In this document: positions 47,100-57,802 of the stretch, one piece after another
Layout of the letters: every line of letters starts with the position of its first letter
Position numbering within the stretch: the stretch's first letter is position 1
Origin: Mycobacterium stomatepiae
GTDB lineage: Bacteria; Actinomycetota; Actinomycetes; Mycobacteriales; Mycobacteriaceae
Direction: 5' to 3'
DNA: 64,000 nucleotides
Assembly: GCF_010731715.1 (NCBI RefSeq)
Contig: NZ_AP022587.1
Location: forward strand, 682,001 to 746,000
Made by a program: the position numbers and the translations under genes
Notes under the pieces: generated by a model
The model's input: the letters and a program-made list of their open reading frames with translations, nothing else
What the model was told of the DNA's origin: nothing
Database searches by the model: none

Positions 47100-48470
47100 A
47101 TGAACCTCACCGCCACTCTCGTCAGCGTCCTCGCTATCGCGGTGCTCATCTTCGGCAACGCGGTATTCGTGGCGGCCGAGTTCTCGCTCACCGCGCTGGA
47201 CCGCAGCACCGTCGAGGCCAACGCCCGTAAGGGTGGTCGGAGCGACCGCTACATCCAGCGCGCCCAGGACCGGCTGTCGTTCCAGCTGTCGGGCGCGCAG
47301 CTGGGCATCTCGATCACCACGCTGGTGACGGGTTATCTGACCGAGCCGATGGTCGCCGATCTGCCGCACCCGTGGCTGGATGCCCTCGGCATCTCCGACC
47401 CGGTTGGCGACGGCATAACCGCGTTCATGGTGATGGTGATCGTGACGTCGGTGTCGATGGTCTTCGGCGAGCTGGTCCCGAAGTATCTGGCCGTGGCGCG
47501 GCCGCTGTCGACCGGGCGCGCCGTCGCCGGTTTCCAGCTGATGTTCTCGCTGGTGTTCACTCCAGTGATCCGGCTGACCAACGGGGCGGCGAACTGGATC
47601 GTGCGCAAGATGGGTATCGAGCCGGCCGAAGAGCTGCGGTCGGCTCGATCACCGCAGGAGCTGCTCTCGCTGGTGCGGAGCTCGGCCCGCGCTGGCGCCC
47701 TGGATCCCGCCACCGCCGCGCTGGTCCGGCGCTCGCTACAGTTCGGCGCGCGCACGGCCGAGGAGCTGATGACCCCGAGGTCGAAAATCGTGGCGCTGGA
47801 AACCGACGACACCGTTCCCGACCTGATCGCCACGGCCGCCGAATCCGGGTTCTCCCGCTTCCCCATCGTTGACGGTGATCTCGACGAAACGGTTGGCATC
47901 GTGCACGTCAAGCAGGTCTTCAACGTTCCGCGTGCCGAGCGCGCGTCGACGCTGCTGACCACGCTGGTGCAGTCGGTGCCGCTGGTGCCGTCGACCCTGG
48001 ACGGCGACGCGGTGATGGCCGAGATCCGGGCCAACCCGCTGCAGACCGTGATGGTCGTCGACGAATACGGCGGCACCGCCGGGATCGTGACGGTCGAGGA
48101 CTTGATCGAGGAGATCGTCGGCGACGTCCGCGACGAGCACGACGACGCCACGCCGGATGTGGTGGCCGCCGGCGACGGCTGGCGGGTTTCGGGACTGCTG
48201 CGCATCGACGAGGTGGCCGCCGCCACCGGTTATCGCGCCCCGGAAGGACCCTATGAAACGATCGGCGGCTTGGTGCTGCGCCAGCTCGGTCACATCCCGG
48301 TGGCCGGCGAAACCGTCGAGCTGACCGCGCTCGACGGAGATGGGTTGTTGGACAACTCAATTCGCTGGCAGGCGACGGTGATTCGGATGGACGGCCGGCG
48401 GATCGATCTAGTGGAGCTGACCGAACTGAGCGCGCGCACCGAGCCGCACGCAGAGCACGGCCAACGATGA
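47100..48470 (+). CDS. CNNM/CorC-type DUF21-CBS membrane protein (Rv1842c type)
   Basis: Protein of 456 aa (Rv1842c is 455). Residues 1-190 hold the DUF21 transmembrane domain with [18 protein letters not shown] and [16 protein letters not shown]. Two CBS domains follow ([50 protein letters not shown]). A C-terminal CorC/HlyC domain comes last ([13 protein letters not shown]). CNNM proteins are linked to magnesium and cobalt transport, and in M. tuberculosis the family is named MhuR/MpfA-like. The stop overlaps the next gene's start by 4 nt, and the two probably form a hetero-oligomer. Confidence 0.92.
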   Translation: MNLTATLVSVLAIAVLIFGNAVFVAAEFSLTALDRSTVEANARKGGRSDRYIQRAQDRLSFQLSGAQLGISITTLVTGYLTEPMVADLPHPWLDALGISDPVGDGITAFMVMVIVTSVSMVFGELVPKYLAVARPLSTGRAVAGFQLMFSLVFTPVIRLTNGAANWIVRKMGIEPAEELRSARSPQELLSLVRSSARAGALDPATAALVRRSLQFGARTAEELMTPRSKIVALETDDTVPDLIATAAESGFSRFPIVDGDLDETVGIVHVKQVFNVPRAERASTLLTTLVQSVPLVPSTLDGDAVMAEIRANPLQTVMVVDEYGGTAGIVTVEDLIEEIVGDVRDEHDDATPDVVAAGDGWRVSGLLRIDEVAAATGYRAPEGPYETIGGLVLRQLGHIPVAGETVELTALDGDGLLDNSIRWQATVIRMDGRRIDLVELTELSARTEPHAEHGQR

Positions 48471-49507
48471 ACGACACGCTTGGAGTGCTACTGGCGATCC
48501 TGCTGATCGCGACGAACGCCTTCTTCGTCGGCGCGGAGTTCTCGCTGATTTCGGCCCGCCGCGATCGGCTCGAAGCGCTGGCCGAACAGGGCAAGAAGCG
48601 AGCGGTCACCGTGATCCGCGCCGGTGAGCAGCTGGCCTGGATGTTGGCCGGCTCGCAGCTCGGCGTCACGGTCGCCTCGCTGCTGCTCGGGCGCATCGGT
48701 GAATCGGCGGTCGCCAACCTGCTGCAATCGGCGTTCGGGCTGACCGGGATGCCGCTGGCGCTGCGGCACACGTTGTCCTTCGTGATCGCGCTCGCCCTGG
48801 TGGTGACGCTGCACGTGTTGCTGGGCGAGATGGTGCCCAAGAACATCGCGCTGGCCGGCCCGGAGCGCACGGCGATGCTGCTGGTGCCCCCCTACCTGGC
48901 CTACGTGCGGGTAGCCCGGCCGTTCATCGTCTTCTACAACAAGTGCGCCAACGCGATCCTGCACTTGCTGCGGGTGGAGCCCAAGGACGAGCTCGACATC
49001 ACGGTCTCCCCCGACGAGCTCAGCGCGATGATCGCCGAATCGGTGTCCGAGGGGCTGCTGGACCCCGAGGAACACACCCGGCTGACCCGGGCGCTGCAGA
49101 TCGGCAGCCGGGTGGTCGGGGACGTGGCCGTCTCGCTCGCCGACGTGCGGGCGGTGCCGGTGGCCGCGGCGGGATCCGGGCCGACGATCGGCGACGTCGA
49201 AAGCGCCCTGGCGCAGACCGGCTACTCTCGCTTCCCGGTCGCCGCCGCCGACGGGAGATTCATCGGATACCTGCACATCAAAGACATGTTGATGCTCGGC
49301 GACGACCCGCAGACGGTCATCGACCTGGCGCTGGTGCGCCCGCTGCCGCGGGTGAGCAGTACCTTGCCGCTGGCCGACGCCCTGTCCCGGATGCGTCGCA
49401 CCAACAGCCACCTGGCATTGGTGACCGACGGGCGCGGCGTCGTGGCGATGGTGGCGATGGAGGACCTGATGGAGGATCTGGTTGGCAGCATGCGCGACGC
49501 ACAGTGA
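48467..49507 (+). CDS. Second CNNM-type DUF21-CBS membrane protein (Rv1841c type)
   Basis: Protein of 346 aa, near the 345 aa of Rv1841c. It repeats the DUF21 domain ([46 protein letters not shown]) and the CBS pair ([47 protein letters not shown]). It lacks the CorC/HlyC C-terminal domain of its partner. The ATGA overlap with the upstream gene implies coupled translation. In M. tuberculosis a PE_PGRS gene and the VapBC13 pair separate this gene from glcB; here there is only a 295-bp gap in which I see no gene. Confidence 0.92.
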   Translation: MNDTLGVLLAILLIATNAFFVGAEFSLISARRDRLEALAEQGKKRAVTVIRAGEQLAWMLAGSQLGVTVASLLLGRIGESAVANLLQSAFGLTGMPLALRHTLSFVIALALVVTLHVLLGEMVPKNIALAGPERTAMLLVPPYLAYVRVARPFIVFYNKCANAILHLLRVEPKDELDITVSPDELSAMIAESVSEGLLDPEEHTRLTRALQIGSRVVGDVAVSLADVRAVPVAAAGSGPTIGDVESALAQTGYSRFPVAAADGRFIGYLHIKDMLMLGDDPQTVIDLALVRPLPRVSSTLPLADALSRMRRTNSHLALVTDGRGVVAMVAMEDLMEDLVGSMRDAQ

Positions 49508-49802
49508 ATCAGTCCGCTGGGCCGCCCACCAAAGAGGCCTCCGTCCAGCCCGTATGATTGAACGGCGCTGGTCCACGGTGGGGCGAAGGACAGGGTGCGG
49601 CGGCGGAAGTACGCGTTGCCGGAAGGCGCTCCCCAGGGCCCGTCGGGAAGCCCACGGCGAAGCCCGTCACCCGCGCCATGACCTGCTGTTGCGGGATGGA
49701 CGCATGCGATCGTTCGGGCCGTCGGCCGGTAGGCTGACGGCGTAGCTAGTTGGGGCCAGTCGAGAGCGAGTGGGACCAATGAGGCAATTATGGAGGAGAA
49801 AG

Positions 49803-51989
49803 ATGACTGACCGCGTGTCGGCGGGGAATTTGCGTGTTGCCCGAGTGCTCTACGACTTCGTGAACAACGAGGCCCTGCCCGGCACGGATATCGACCCGGA
49901 CAGCTTCTGGGCCGGAGTCGACAAGGTCGTCACCGATCTCACCCCGCAGAACCAGAGTCTGCTGAACACCCGCGACGAGCTGCAGGCGCAGATCGACAAG
50001 TGGCACCGGCAACGGGTCATCGAACCACTCGACGCCGAGGCCTACCGTCAGTTCCTCACCGACATCGGGTATCTGCTTCCCGAACCCGACGACTTCACGA
50101 TCACCACTTCCGGGGTGGACGACGAGATCACCACGACCGCCGGCCCGCAGCTGGTGGTGCCGGTGCTCAATGCGCGCTTCGCGCTGAACGCGGCCAACGC
50201 CCGCTGGGGTTCGCTGTACGACGCCTTATACGGCACCGACGTGATCCCCGAAGACGATGGCGCCGAAAAAGGCAGCAGCTACAACAGGATTCGCGGCGAC
50301 AAGGTGATCGCCTACGCCCGCAAGTTCCTCGACCAGGCCGTGCCACTGGCGTCGGGCTCGTGGGCGGATGCCACGGGTCTGAGCATCGAAGACGGCCAGC
50401 TGCGGATCGCCCTCGGGGATCAGTCCACCGAGTTGGCCAGCCCGGAGAAGTTCGTCGGCTACAGCGGCGAGCTCGGCTCCCCCAACTGGTCGGTGCTGCT
50501 GGTCAACCACGGGCTGCACATCGAGATCCTGATCGACCCGCAGTCGCCGATCGGCAAGACCGACGCGGCCGGCATCAAGGACGTCGTCCTGGAATCCGCG
50601 ATCACCACGATCATGGACTTCGAGGACTCGGTTGCCGCCGTCGACGCCGACGACAAGGTGCTGGGCTACCGCAACTGGCTGGGCCTGAACAGGGGTGACC
50701 TGTCGGAAGAGGTCGACAAGGGCGGCAAGACCATCCATCGCGTGCTCAACCAGGATCGCACCTACGCCACGCCGGACGGCGGCGAGCTGACCCTGCCGGG
50801 GCGCAGCCTGCTGTTCGTCCGCAACGTCGGGCACCTGATGACCAACGACGCGATCGTGGACGCCGACGGCAACGAGGTGTTCGAGGGCATTCTGGACGCG
50901 CTGTTTACCGGTCTGAGCGCGATTCATGGCCTGCGGACCGGCGGCGGCAACGGGCCGCTGACCAACAGCCGCACCGGCTCGATCTACATCGTCAAGCCGA
51001 AGATGCACGGCCCGGCCGAAGCGGCGTTCACCTGCGAGCTGTTCAGCCGCGTCGAGGACGTGCTGGGGCTGCCGCAGGGCACGATGAAGGTCGGCATCAT
51101 GGACGAAGAGCGGCGCACCACGCTGAACCTCAAGGCCTGTATCAAGGCCGCCGCCGATCGGGTGGTGTTCATCAACACCGGCTTCCTGGACCGCACCGGC
51201 GACGAGATTCACACCTCGATGGAGGCCGGTCCGATGATCCGCAAGGGTGCGATGAAGAGCACCACCTGGATCAAGGCCTACGAGGACGCCAACGTCGACA
51301 TCGGCCTGGCCGCCGGGTTCAAGGGCAAGGCCCAGATCGGCAAGGGCATGTGGGCGATGACCGAGCTGATGGCCGACATGATGGAACAGAAGATCGGCCA
51401 GCCGAAGGCCGGCGCCACCACCGCGTGGGTGCCGTCCCCGACTGCGGCGACCCTGCACGCCATGCATTACCACTATGTCGACGTTGCCGCCGTCCAAGCC
51501 GAGCTGGAAGGCAAGAAGCGCACGACGATCGACGAGTTGCTGACCATCCCGCTGGCCAAGGAGCTGGCGTGGGCTCCGGAGGAGATCCGCGAGGAGGTCG
51601 ACAACAACTGCCAGTCCATCCTGGGCTACGTGGTGCGCTGGATCGACCAGGGCGTCGGCTGTTCGAAGGTGCCCGATATCCACAACGTGGCCCTGATGGA
51701 GGACCGCGCCACGCTGCGGATCTCCAGCCAGCTGCTGGCCAACTGGCTGCGCCACGGCATCATCACGGAAGAGGACGTGCGAGCCAGCCTGGAGCGGATG
51801 GCGCCGGTGGTGGATCAGCAGAACGCCGGCGACGCGTCGTATCACGCGATGGCGCCCAACTTCGACGACAGCATCGCGTTCCTGGCCGCCCAGGAACTGA
51901 TCCTGTCCGGTGCGCAGCAGCCCAGCGGCTATACCGAGCCGATTCTGCATCGACGACGGCGTGAGCTCAAAGCCCGCGCTGGTGCCTGA
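49803..51989 (+). CDS. glcB: Malate synthase G
   Basis: Protein of 728 aa, slightly shorter than the 741 aa of M. tuberculosis GlcB. The TIM-barrel catalytic core contains [19 protein letters not shown] near residue 266, [19 protein letters not shown] near 335, the magnesium-binding [12 protein letters not shown] near 430 and the C-terminal [12 protein letters not shown] with the catalytic Asp region. It condenses glyoxylate and acetyl-CoA to malate in the glyoxylate shunt for growth on fatty acids and acetate. The ATG at 49803 follows GGAGGAGAAAG. It is 14 bp upstream of the Rv1836c-type gene. Confidence 0.97.
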   Translation: MTDRVSAGNLRVARVLYDFVNNEALPGTDIDPDSFWAGVDKVVTDLTPQNQSLLNTRDELQAQIDKWHRQRVIEPLDAEAYRQFLTDIGYLLPEPDDFTITTSGVDDEITTTAGPQLVVPVLNARFALNAANARWGSLYDALYGTDVIPEDDGAEKGSSYNRIRGDKVIAYARKFLDQAVPLASGSWADATGLSIEDGQLRIALGDQSTELASPEKFVGYSGELGSPNWSVLLVNHGLHIEILIDPQSPIGKTDAAGIKDVVLESAITTIMDFEDSVAAVDADDKVLGYRNWLGLNRGDLSEEVDKGGKTIHRVLNQDRTYATPDGGELTLPGRSLLFVRNVGHLMTNDAIVDADGNEVFEGILDALFTGLSAIHGLRTGGGNGPLTNSRTGSIYIVKPKMHGPAEAAFTCELFSRVEDVLGLPQGTMKVGIMDEERRTTLNLKACIKAAADRVVFINTGFLDRTGDEIHTSMEAGPMIRKGAMKSTTWIKAYEDANVDIGLAAGFKGKAQIGKGMWAMTELMADMMEQKIGQPKAGATTAWVPSPTAATLHAMHYHYVDVAAVQAELEGKKRTTIDELLTIPLAKELAWAPEEIREEVDNNCQSILGYVVRWIDQGVGCSKVPDIHNVALMEDRATLRISSQLLANWLRHGIITEEDVRASLERMAPVVDQQNAGDASYHAMAPNFDDSIAFLAAQELILSGAQQPSGYTEPILHRRRRELKARAGA

Positions 51990-52003
51990 TACCGGGCGCC
52001 GGT

Positions 52004-54124
52004 ATGGGTAGGCACAGCATGCCCGGGAAGTCGCCCGACGACCCATCCGACGAAACGACGCTCAAGTTCACCGCCCGCGACCTCGTCTCCCGTTACCAGG
52101 AGGAGCGGGGCACGCCGCGCGAGGACGACTACGGCGACTATCCCTTTGGTGACGACGCCGACGAGGAGCAGGACGCCGTCACGCCCGTCGAACAGGACGA
52201 GGATTTCTACGACGACTACGTCGACGACGACTACGTCGATGAGAACTTCCCCGCCGCGGAGGACCACTACGCCGTCGACGCGCGCCTCGTGGAGGACGAC
52301 GACTACCCCGACTTTCCGGCCCGGCCGGAAGCTCCCGGGCCGGCGGACCCCAAGCCGGGTCTTTTCGAGTCCGGCCACCGTGTACTCGGCGATTGGCGGG
52401 GCGGGCACCGCAGCGCGGGCGGGCGGCGTGGAGTCAGCATCGGCGTGATCGTGGCCCTGGTCGCGGTCATCGTGGTGGTCGGCACCGTCATCCTGTGGAG
52501 TTTCTTCGGCGACGTGTTATTCCATCGTTCGCACACGGCCGCCGCCCGCTGCGTCGGCGGTAAGGAAACCGTTGCCGTCGTTGTCGACCCCTCGATCGTC
52601 GACCAAGTACGGCCGTTCGCCGAAAGCTACAACTCCTCGGCCGGCCCGGTTGGGGACCACTGCATGGTGGTGGACGTCAAACCCGCCGGCGCCGACGCCG
52701 TCATCGCCGGCTTCATCGGCAAGTGGCCGGCGGAACTCGGTTCCCAGCCGGCGCTGTGGATCCCGGGCAGCTCGGTGTCGGCCGCGCGGCTGTCGGCGGC
52801 CGCGGGCCAGAAGACGATCAGCGACAGCCGTTCGCTGGTGAAGTCACCGGTGCTGCTCGCCGTTCGGCCAGAACTGCAGCAGGCGCTGTCCAATCAGACC
52901 TGGGGCGCGCTGCCCGGCCTGCAGACCAGCCCGAACTCCTTGGCGGGGTTGAAGTTACCGGCGTGGGGATCGCTGCGGCTGGCGGTGCCGACGAGCGGGA
53001 ACAGCGACGCGTCCTATCTGGCGGGCGAGGCGGTGGCGGCCGCGTCGGCCCCGCCCGGTGCGCCGGCCACGCAGGGCACCGCCGCACTGCGCTCATTGAC
53101 AAACGCCCAACCCAAACTGGCGGACAACACGCTGACCGAGGCGATGAACACGCTGCTGAAGCCTGGTGATCCAGCAACCGCAGCGGTGCATGCGGTGATC
53201 ACCACCGAGCAGCAGGTGTTCGAGCGCGGCCAATCCGCGCCGGACGCCAAGAACACGCTGGCCACCTGGCTTCCGCAAGGACCGGCGCCGGTCGCCGACT
53301 ACCCGACGGTGATGCTCAGTGGCTCGTGGCTGACGAAGGAACAGACCTCGGCGGCAAGCGAATTCGCCCACTTCATGCGCAAGCCCGAACAACTCGCGAA
53401 GCTGGCCAAAGCCGGCTTCCGGGTGAACGGCGTCAAACCTCCGAGCAGCCCGGTGACGAGTTTCGCGGACCTGCCTTCGACGCTTTCGGTGGGCGACGAC
53501 GCCATGCGTGCCACGCTGGCCGATGCCATGTCCGCGCCGTCCAGCGGATTGGCCGCGACGATCATGCTGGACCAGTCGATGCCCGGCGACGAAGGCGGGA
53601 AAACCCGGCTGGCCAACGTGATCACGGCGCTGCAGGACAGGATCAAGGCCCTGCCGCCTTCCGCGATCCTGGGACTGTGGACTTTCGACGGCCATGAGGG
53701 CCGCTCGGAGGTCGCGACGGGCCCGCTGGCCGATCCGGTCAACGGCCAGCCTCGCCCCGCGGCCCTGGCCGCGGCGCTGGATAAGCAATATTCGTCGGCC
53801 GGCGGGGCGGTGTCGTTCACCACGCTGCGCATGATCTACCAGGACATGCAGACGAATTACCGTGCTGGGCAATCAAATTCGATTCTGCTGATCACGGCTG
53901 GGCCGCACACGGACCAATCGCTGGACGGGCCGGGGCTGCAAAACTTCATCCGGACCAGCGCCGACCCGGCCAAGCCGATCGCCGTCAACGTCATCGACTT
54001 CGGCGCCGATCCGGATCGGGTCACCTGGGAAGCGGTCGCCCAGCTCTCGGGCGGTAGCTACCAGAACCTGGCGACCTCGGCGTCGCCCGACCTGGCCTCC
54101 GCAATCGGTACATTCTTGAGCTGA
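52004..54124 (+). CDS. Membrane-anchored substrate-binding/VWA-domain protein (Rv1836c type)
   Basis: Protein of 706 aa (Rv1836c is 677). The start MGRHS matches the known N-terminus. Residues 1-140 are highly acidic and Tyr/Asp-rich and probably cytoplasmic. One membrane helix (GVIVALVAVIVVVGTVILWSFFG) lies at about 147. The outside part has a periplasmic-binding-protein-like domain (from KETVAVVVDPSIVDQVR) and a von Willebrand A domain (AATIMLDQSMPGDEGGKTRL ... LLITAGPHTDQ). The first MIDAS aspartate is present as LDQS rather than DxSxS, so metal binding is doubtful. It follows glcB by 14 bp. Function is unknown; a cell-envelope role is inferred. Confidence 0.88.
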   Translation: MGRHSMPGKSPDDPSDETTLKFTARDLVSRYQEERGTPREDDYGDYPFGDDADEEQDAVTPVEQDEDFYDDYVDDDYVDENFPAAEDHYAVDARLVEDDDYPDFPARPEAPGPADPKPGLFESGHRVLGDWRGGHRSAGGRRGVSIGVIVALVAVIVVVGTVILWSFFGDVLFHRSHTAAARCVGGKETVAVVVDPSIVDQVRPFAESYNSSAGPVGDHCMVVDVKPAGADAVIAGFIGKWPAELGSQPALWIPGSSVSAARLSAAAGQKTISDSRSLVKSPVLLAVRPELQQALSNQTWGALPGLQTSPNSLAGLKLPAWGSLRLAVPTSGNSDASYLAGEAVAAASAPPGAPATQGTAALRSLTNAQPKLADNTLTEAMNTLLKPGDPATAAVHAVITTEQQVFERGQSAPDAKNTLATWLPQGPAPVADYPTVMLSGSWLTKEQTSAASEFAHFMRKPEQLAKLAKAGFRVNGVKPPSSPVTSFADLPSTLSVGDDAMRATLADAMSAPSSGLAATIMLDQSMPGDEGGKTRLANVITALQDRIKALPPSAILGLWTFDGHEGRSEVATGPLADPVNGQPRPAALAAALDKQYSSAGGAVSFTTLRMIYQDMQTNYRAGQSNSILLITAGPHTDQSLDGPGLQNFIRTSADPAKPIAVNVIDFGADPDRVTWEAVAQLSGGSYQNLATSASPDLASAIGTFLS

Positions 54125-54220
54125 AGCAGCGAGCTTGCCAGCCGCAGCAGCGCCGCTTGCATCACGCTGACCGACATGGTGCGGCTCGCGCGCCCGATGG
54201 GCTGACGGTGGAGGGCGGTA

Positions 54221-54697
54221 ATGAACGGCGAGGGCGGTCGAGGCAACGATCTCGGGGTGCTGGCCGGCCGCCTGCTGGTGGCGGTGCAAGACGAACTCTT
54301 CGACCGGCTGCGCGACGAGGGTTTCGACGACATCGTCCCCCGCCACGGCGCGGTGCTGGCGTACCTGTGTCCCGAGGGTGTTCGGGCGACTGACCTGGCA
54401 CGACTCTCCGGTCAAGTGAAACAGGTGATCGGCGTGATGATCGACGACCTCGAAACCCTGGGCTATGTGGTTCGTAAGCCGGATCCGCTCGACCGCCGAG
54501 CCAAGCTGGTGGTGCCCACCGCTCGTGGACGCCGGCAGATGGATGCCGCCGACGCGATCATGGCCGACATCATGAAGCGTCATTCACGCAATCTCGGCAC
54601 CGCGAACTTCCGTCGTTTCCTGACCGACTTTCGGGCGGTCATCGATCACCAGCGCGCGGCGGTGACGGACGGCGCGTCCCAAAAGCCGCAGCGCTAA
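54221..54697 (+). CDS. MarR-family transcriptional regulator
   Basis: Protein of 158 aa. The winged helix-turn-helix spans VRATDLARLSGQVKQVIGVMIDDLETLGYVVRKPDPLDRRAKLVVPTARG near residues 54-104. The DxR wing (DPLDRRAK) is typical of MarR proteins. Flanking helices form the dimer. It opens the accessory block that has no counterpart next to glcB in M. tuberculosis. It may regulate the downstream hydrolase/SDR/monooxygenase genes, although the XRE regulator lies between. The ligand is unknown. Confidence 0.87.
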   Translation: MNGEGGRGNDLGVLAGRLLVAVQDELFDRLRDEGFDDIVPRHGAVLAYLCPEGVRATDLARLSGQVKQVIGVMIDDLETLGYVVRKPDPLDRRAKLVVPTARGRRQMDAADAIMADIMKRHSRNLGTANFRRFLTDFRAVIDHQRAAVTDGASQKPQR

Positions 54698-54845
54698 CAC
54701 CGATCCGCGCAAACATCCGGTCCCCGGCCGCGTTTTTCTGGACAGCTGGTAATTCACAAATATAGTCAGCAATAGTTACTAATAACCCTGGCGTTCGACT
54801 AATGGAGATGCTCGGGTGGGGGCATCGGAACGCAAGGGGGACGAC

Positions 54846-54941
54846 ATGCTGGGGACGAGATTCACTCGCTACAACAACGAAGCGGGCCTTGCGCGGCTGG
54901 CTGCGCTAATGGGCCAAGTAGCAACGGCCCTGGTCCGATGA
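54846..54941 (+). CDS. 31-aa ORF translationally coupled to the XRE regulator
   Basis: ATG at 54846 preceded by AAGGGGGACGAC, a strong ribosome-binding site. It reads MLGTRFTRYNNEAGLARL to a TGA that overlaps the XRE gene's ATG (ATGA). The arrangement is that of a leader peptide or a small co-translated protein. The upstream DNA (54750-54790) is unusually AT-rich for this genome and contains TAGTTACTA. No homologue is recognised. It could also be the translated 5' leader of the regulator without its own function. Confidence 0.45.
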   Translation: MLGTRFTRYNNEAGLARLAALMGQVATALVR

Positions 54942-55816
54942 ACGAGACCGCGGCGATCGAACGCCGATTCGAGGTCATCGATGGCGGTGGCGGTGGTGCT
55001 ACGCCCAGGGTCGGGCGGGTGCCACAAGCCCCGACATTGGCCCAATTTCTCCGTAACCGTCGTGAACAACTGCAACCGACCGACGTAGGACTTCCCAGCG
55101 GGGGTCGGCGCCGGGTTGTCGGACTGCGCCGCGAGGAGGTTGCGGCGCTGGCCGGCGTCAGCGTGGACTACTACCTGCGCATCGAGCAGGGGCGCGAGAA
55201 GAGTCCTTCGGATCAGGTCCTAGACGGTATTGCGCTGGCGTTGAAGCTCGAAGACGATGACGCCGCCTACTTGCGGGACCTGGTGCGGCAGCCGCGATCC
55301 GGAAAACGCTGCCTGAAGGATATTGAGCCGGAGATTCATTCGCTGATCACCAGTTGGCCGCTTACGCCCGTGCATATTCACGATTGCGCACTGAATTTGG
55401 TGGCAGCCAATCCCATTGCGCGCGCTGTCTTTCCGCATATGGAAATCGGCGACAATGCGATGCTGTCGCTGTTTCTCGACCCCGAGGTGCAGAAGTTCTA
55501 TCGGAACTGGGACAAACTGACGACCCGCGCGGTGTGTTGGCTGCGCGTTTACGCGGTGCGCAAACCGAACCCGGGTTTGACGGCGGGAATCGAGGAACTC
55601 CTCAAACGCAGGGAACGCTTCCGGATGCTGTGGTCTCGCCCCGATGTGACGCACGACAACAGCGGCAAGAAGAAACTGATGCATCCCGAGGTCGGGCCGA
55701 TAACGCTGCACTTCCAACATATGACGCTCGAGCCGAGCGGGCATGTATTCGTTCCCTTCTGGGCGCAACCGGGATCGCCTTCCGAGTGCGCCTTGCGGCG
55801 GCTCAGCACGGCGTAA
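54938..55816 (+). CDS. XRE-family regulator with MmyB-like ligand-binding domain
   Basis: Protein of 292 aa. The helix-turn-helix lies at about residues 34-100 (LAQFLRNRREQLQPTDVGLP, RRVVGLRREEVAALAGVSVDYYLRIEQGRE). The C-terminal domain is the MmyB-like ligand-binding fold (VHIHDCALNLVAANPIARAVFP, TLHFQHMTLEPSGHVFVPFWAQPGSPS), which in relatives binds a fatty acid. Such regulators usually control a neighbouring dehydrogenase or oxygenase. The downstream hydrolase-SDR-monooxygenase genes are the obvious candidates, by inference. The start overlaps the stop of the 31-aa ORF. Confidence 0.88.
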   Translation: MNETAAIERRFEVIDGGGGGATPRVGRVPQAPTLAQFLRNRREQLQPTDVGLPSGGRRRVVGLRREEVAALAGVSVDYYLRIEQGREKSPSDQVLDGIALALKLEDDDAAYLRDLVRQPRSGKRCLKDIEPEIHSLITSWPLTPVHIHDCALNLVAANPIARAVFPHMEIGDNAMLSLFLDPEVQKFYRNWDKLTTRAVCWLRVYAVRKPNPGLTAGIEELLKRRERFRMLWSRPDVTHDNSGKKKLMHPEVGPITLHFQHMTLEPSGHVFVPFWAQPGSPSECALRRLSTA

Positions 55817-56081
55817 CCGCGAATCGCCCGGGAGGGTGTGAGGCACCCAGGAACATTTCGGCCTGTGCCGGCATGCTCTGGCGGGCGACGATGTAGTGAC
55901 AACGTCGAAAGTCATCCCCGATCCGTTTGCCGGGGCCGCCTTTTGGCGGTCTCGTTGCCACGTATCGTCGGGTCTGTGGGGGAATATTGCGCGCTGACAA
56001 CCGCGTTCGAATTCCGTTGCGGGACAAATTGATCCTCGGCGCCGAGCCAGATCAGAAACGTTAATTTCGAGGAGTACTCGC

Positions 56082-56942
56082 ATGCAATCGATCAAGTCCA
56101 TCGATGTCAAGGGCCGGCGTACCCGCGTCCTCGTCGACGACGACGCAGACCGGCCCCCAATCCTGTTGCTGCACGGTGTCAGTCGCAGCTTGGAAGATTG
56201 GGAGACGCAGTTTCTGCCGCTGCGACAGGGCGGTTATCGGGTCATCGCTTTTGACATGCCGGGTTCCGGTTTGTCCGATCGCCTGCCCGTCTCGACCACG
56301 TTGCCAGGACTCGCGCAGGGGGTCATCGACACTCTGGATGCGATCGGCGAGACCAGGCCCGTGCACGTCATCGGCCATTCACTGGGCGGCGCGGTCACGC
56401 TGCAACTGTTGGCCTGCGCCCCCGACCGGGTCGCCTCGCTGAATCTGGTCAGCAGCGCGGGATTCGGTTCCCCGTTGCATCCAATGCTGCGATTGATGTC
56501 CGTGCCGGTCATCGGCCCCGCCACCGCCCGTCACACCAACCGCGCCACCGTACGGACGATGGAACGACAAATCTACGTCGATCGATCGTTGGCGACCGAC
56601 GAGCGCATCGATCGCGCTTTGAGGTTCGCGCGGCAGCCCGACAACGGCGTGGTCGTGCACGAGACCGCCCGCGCGCTGGCCACCATCCGGGGCGTGCGAC
56701 CGGAATGGCGAGCCGAATTGCTGTCCGAGGTGTCCAAACACCCTCGCCCGACCCTGGCCGTCTGGGGCGATCGCGATCGCATCCTGCCCGGGCGACAGAT
56801 GGACGCGACGCGGCGGTTGCTGCCACACGCCCGGGTGCATCTCTTCCGCGCGGTCGGCCACGCGCCGCACGTCGAAGCTGCCGACGCATTCGCCGATTTG
56901 ACCATTGATTTCCTTCGTTCGCAGCCCGCGGTGTCCGCCTGA
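56082..56942 (+). CDS. Alpha/beta hydrolase
   Basis: Protein of 286 aa with a full catalytic triad. The nucleophile Ser100 is in GHSLGG, the Asp in VWGDRDRILPGRQ near 230, and the His in AVGHAPHVEAADAF near 262. The oxyanion-hole segment is LLHGVSRSLEDW near residue 30. No signal peptide is present. In front of two SDRs and a Baeyer-Villiger monooxygenase, it could hydrolyse the ester or lactone the monooxygenase makes. That role is inferred; other esterase or C-C hydrolase functions are possible. The ATG has a CGAGGAG ribosome-binding site. Confidence 0.87.
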   Translation: MQSIKSIDVKGRRTRVLVDDDADRPPILLLHGVSRSLEDWETQFLPLRQGGYRVIAFDMPGSGLSDRLPVSTTLPGLAQGVIDTLDAIGETRPVHVIGHSLGGAVTLQLLACAPDRVASLNLVSSAGFGSPLHPMLRLMSVPVIGPATARHTNRATVRTMERQIYVDRSLATDERIDRALRFARQPDNGVVVHETARALATIRGVRPEWRAELLSEVSKHPRPTLAVWGDRDRILPGRQMDATRRLLPHARVHLFRAVGHAPHVEAADAFADLTIDFLRSQPAVSA

Positions 56943-56980
56943 AACTCGATCACCGAATAACAACCGAGATGGGAAGAACT

Positions 56981-57802
56981 ATGGGCATGCTGGACGGCAA
57001 GGTTGCCTTCATCACCGGCGCCGCACGGGGACAGGGACGAAGCCATGCTGTTCGATTGACCGAGGAGGGCGCGGATATCGTCGCCATCGACCTCTGCGGC
57101 CAGATCGATTCGGTCCCTTACCCATTGAGCACCGAAGAGGATCTCGATCAGACGGTGAAATCCGTCGAAGCGGAGGGCCGGCGGATCGTGGCCCGGACGG
57201 CCGACGTTCGCGACGCATCTCGACTGCGCCAGGTTGTCGAGGAAGCCACCGAGCTGCTCGGGCCGATCGACATCATCGTGGCCAACGCGGGAATCGCGGC
57301 CCCTGGCCCGATAGCGGCCGATCCCGCGGTGGTCTTCCGCGACATCGCGGATGTGAACCTGATCGGCGTGTGGAACACGGTCAGCGCCGCCGTGCCCAGT
57401 ATGCGGGCAGCGGGCAAGGGTGGCGCGATCGTCTTGATCAGTTCCACCCAGGGGCTCAAGGGCGTCGGCGGCGCCGGGTCGGCAGGTGGCAGCGCATACG
57501 CCGCCACCAAACACGGTGTCGTCGGCCTGATGCGGTCCTTCACACATTGGCGGGCGCAGGACAACATCCGGGTCAACACGCTGCATCCGACCGGTGTCGA
57601 AACGCCGATGATCATGAGCGAGGCGATGGATGCCTAGGTTTCCGAAAACCCGGAAGTGGTGGCCGCGGTGACGAACCTGATGCCGGTATCCATGATCCAA
57701 CCCGAAGATGTCAGCGACGCGGTCCTGTGGCTGGTGAGCGACCAGGCCAAATATGTCACCGGCGTCGCTCTTCCGGTCGACGCCGGATTCGCTGTCAAAT
57801 AA
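56981..57802 (+). pseudogene. Mycofactocin-coupled SDR interrupted by an amber codon
   Basis: The frame from the ATG at 56981 codes for a 273-aa SDR but carries TAG at 57635-57637 (codon 219). After it the same frame continues with family sequence ([39 protein letters not shown]) to TAA at 57800-57802. The cofactor loop FITGAARGQGRSHAVRL, the DLCGQIDSVPYPLSTEEDL insertion and the YAATK catalytic motif (Tyr173, Lys177) are those of mycofactocin-coupled SDRs, which hold NAD tightly and oxidise alcohols. The truncated product lacks the last ~55 residues, which contribute to the subunit interface, so it is probably inactive. An undetected sequencing error is possible. Confidence 0.86.

Noticed and set aside
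49508..49802. Possible gene or remnant between the Rv1841c-type gene and glcB
   Set aside because: No frame on either strand shows family motifs, and nothing resembling PE_PGRS34 or VapBC13 was found.
50226..52046. 606-codon open frame antisense to glcB
   Set aside because: Shadow of glcB with low-complexity Gly/Val/Asp/His content.
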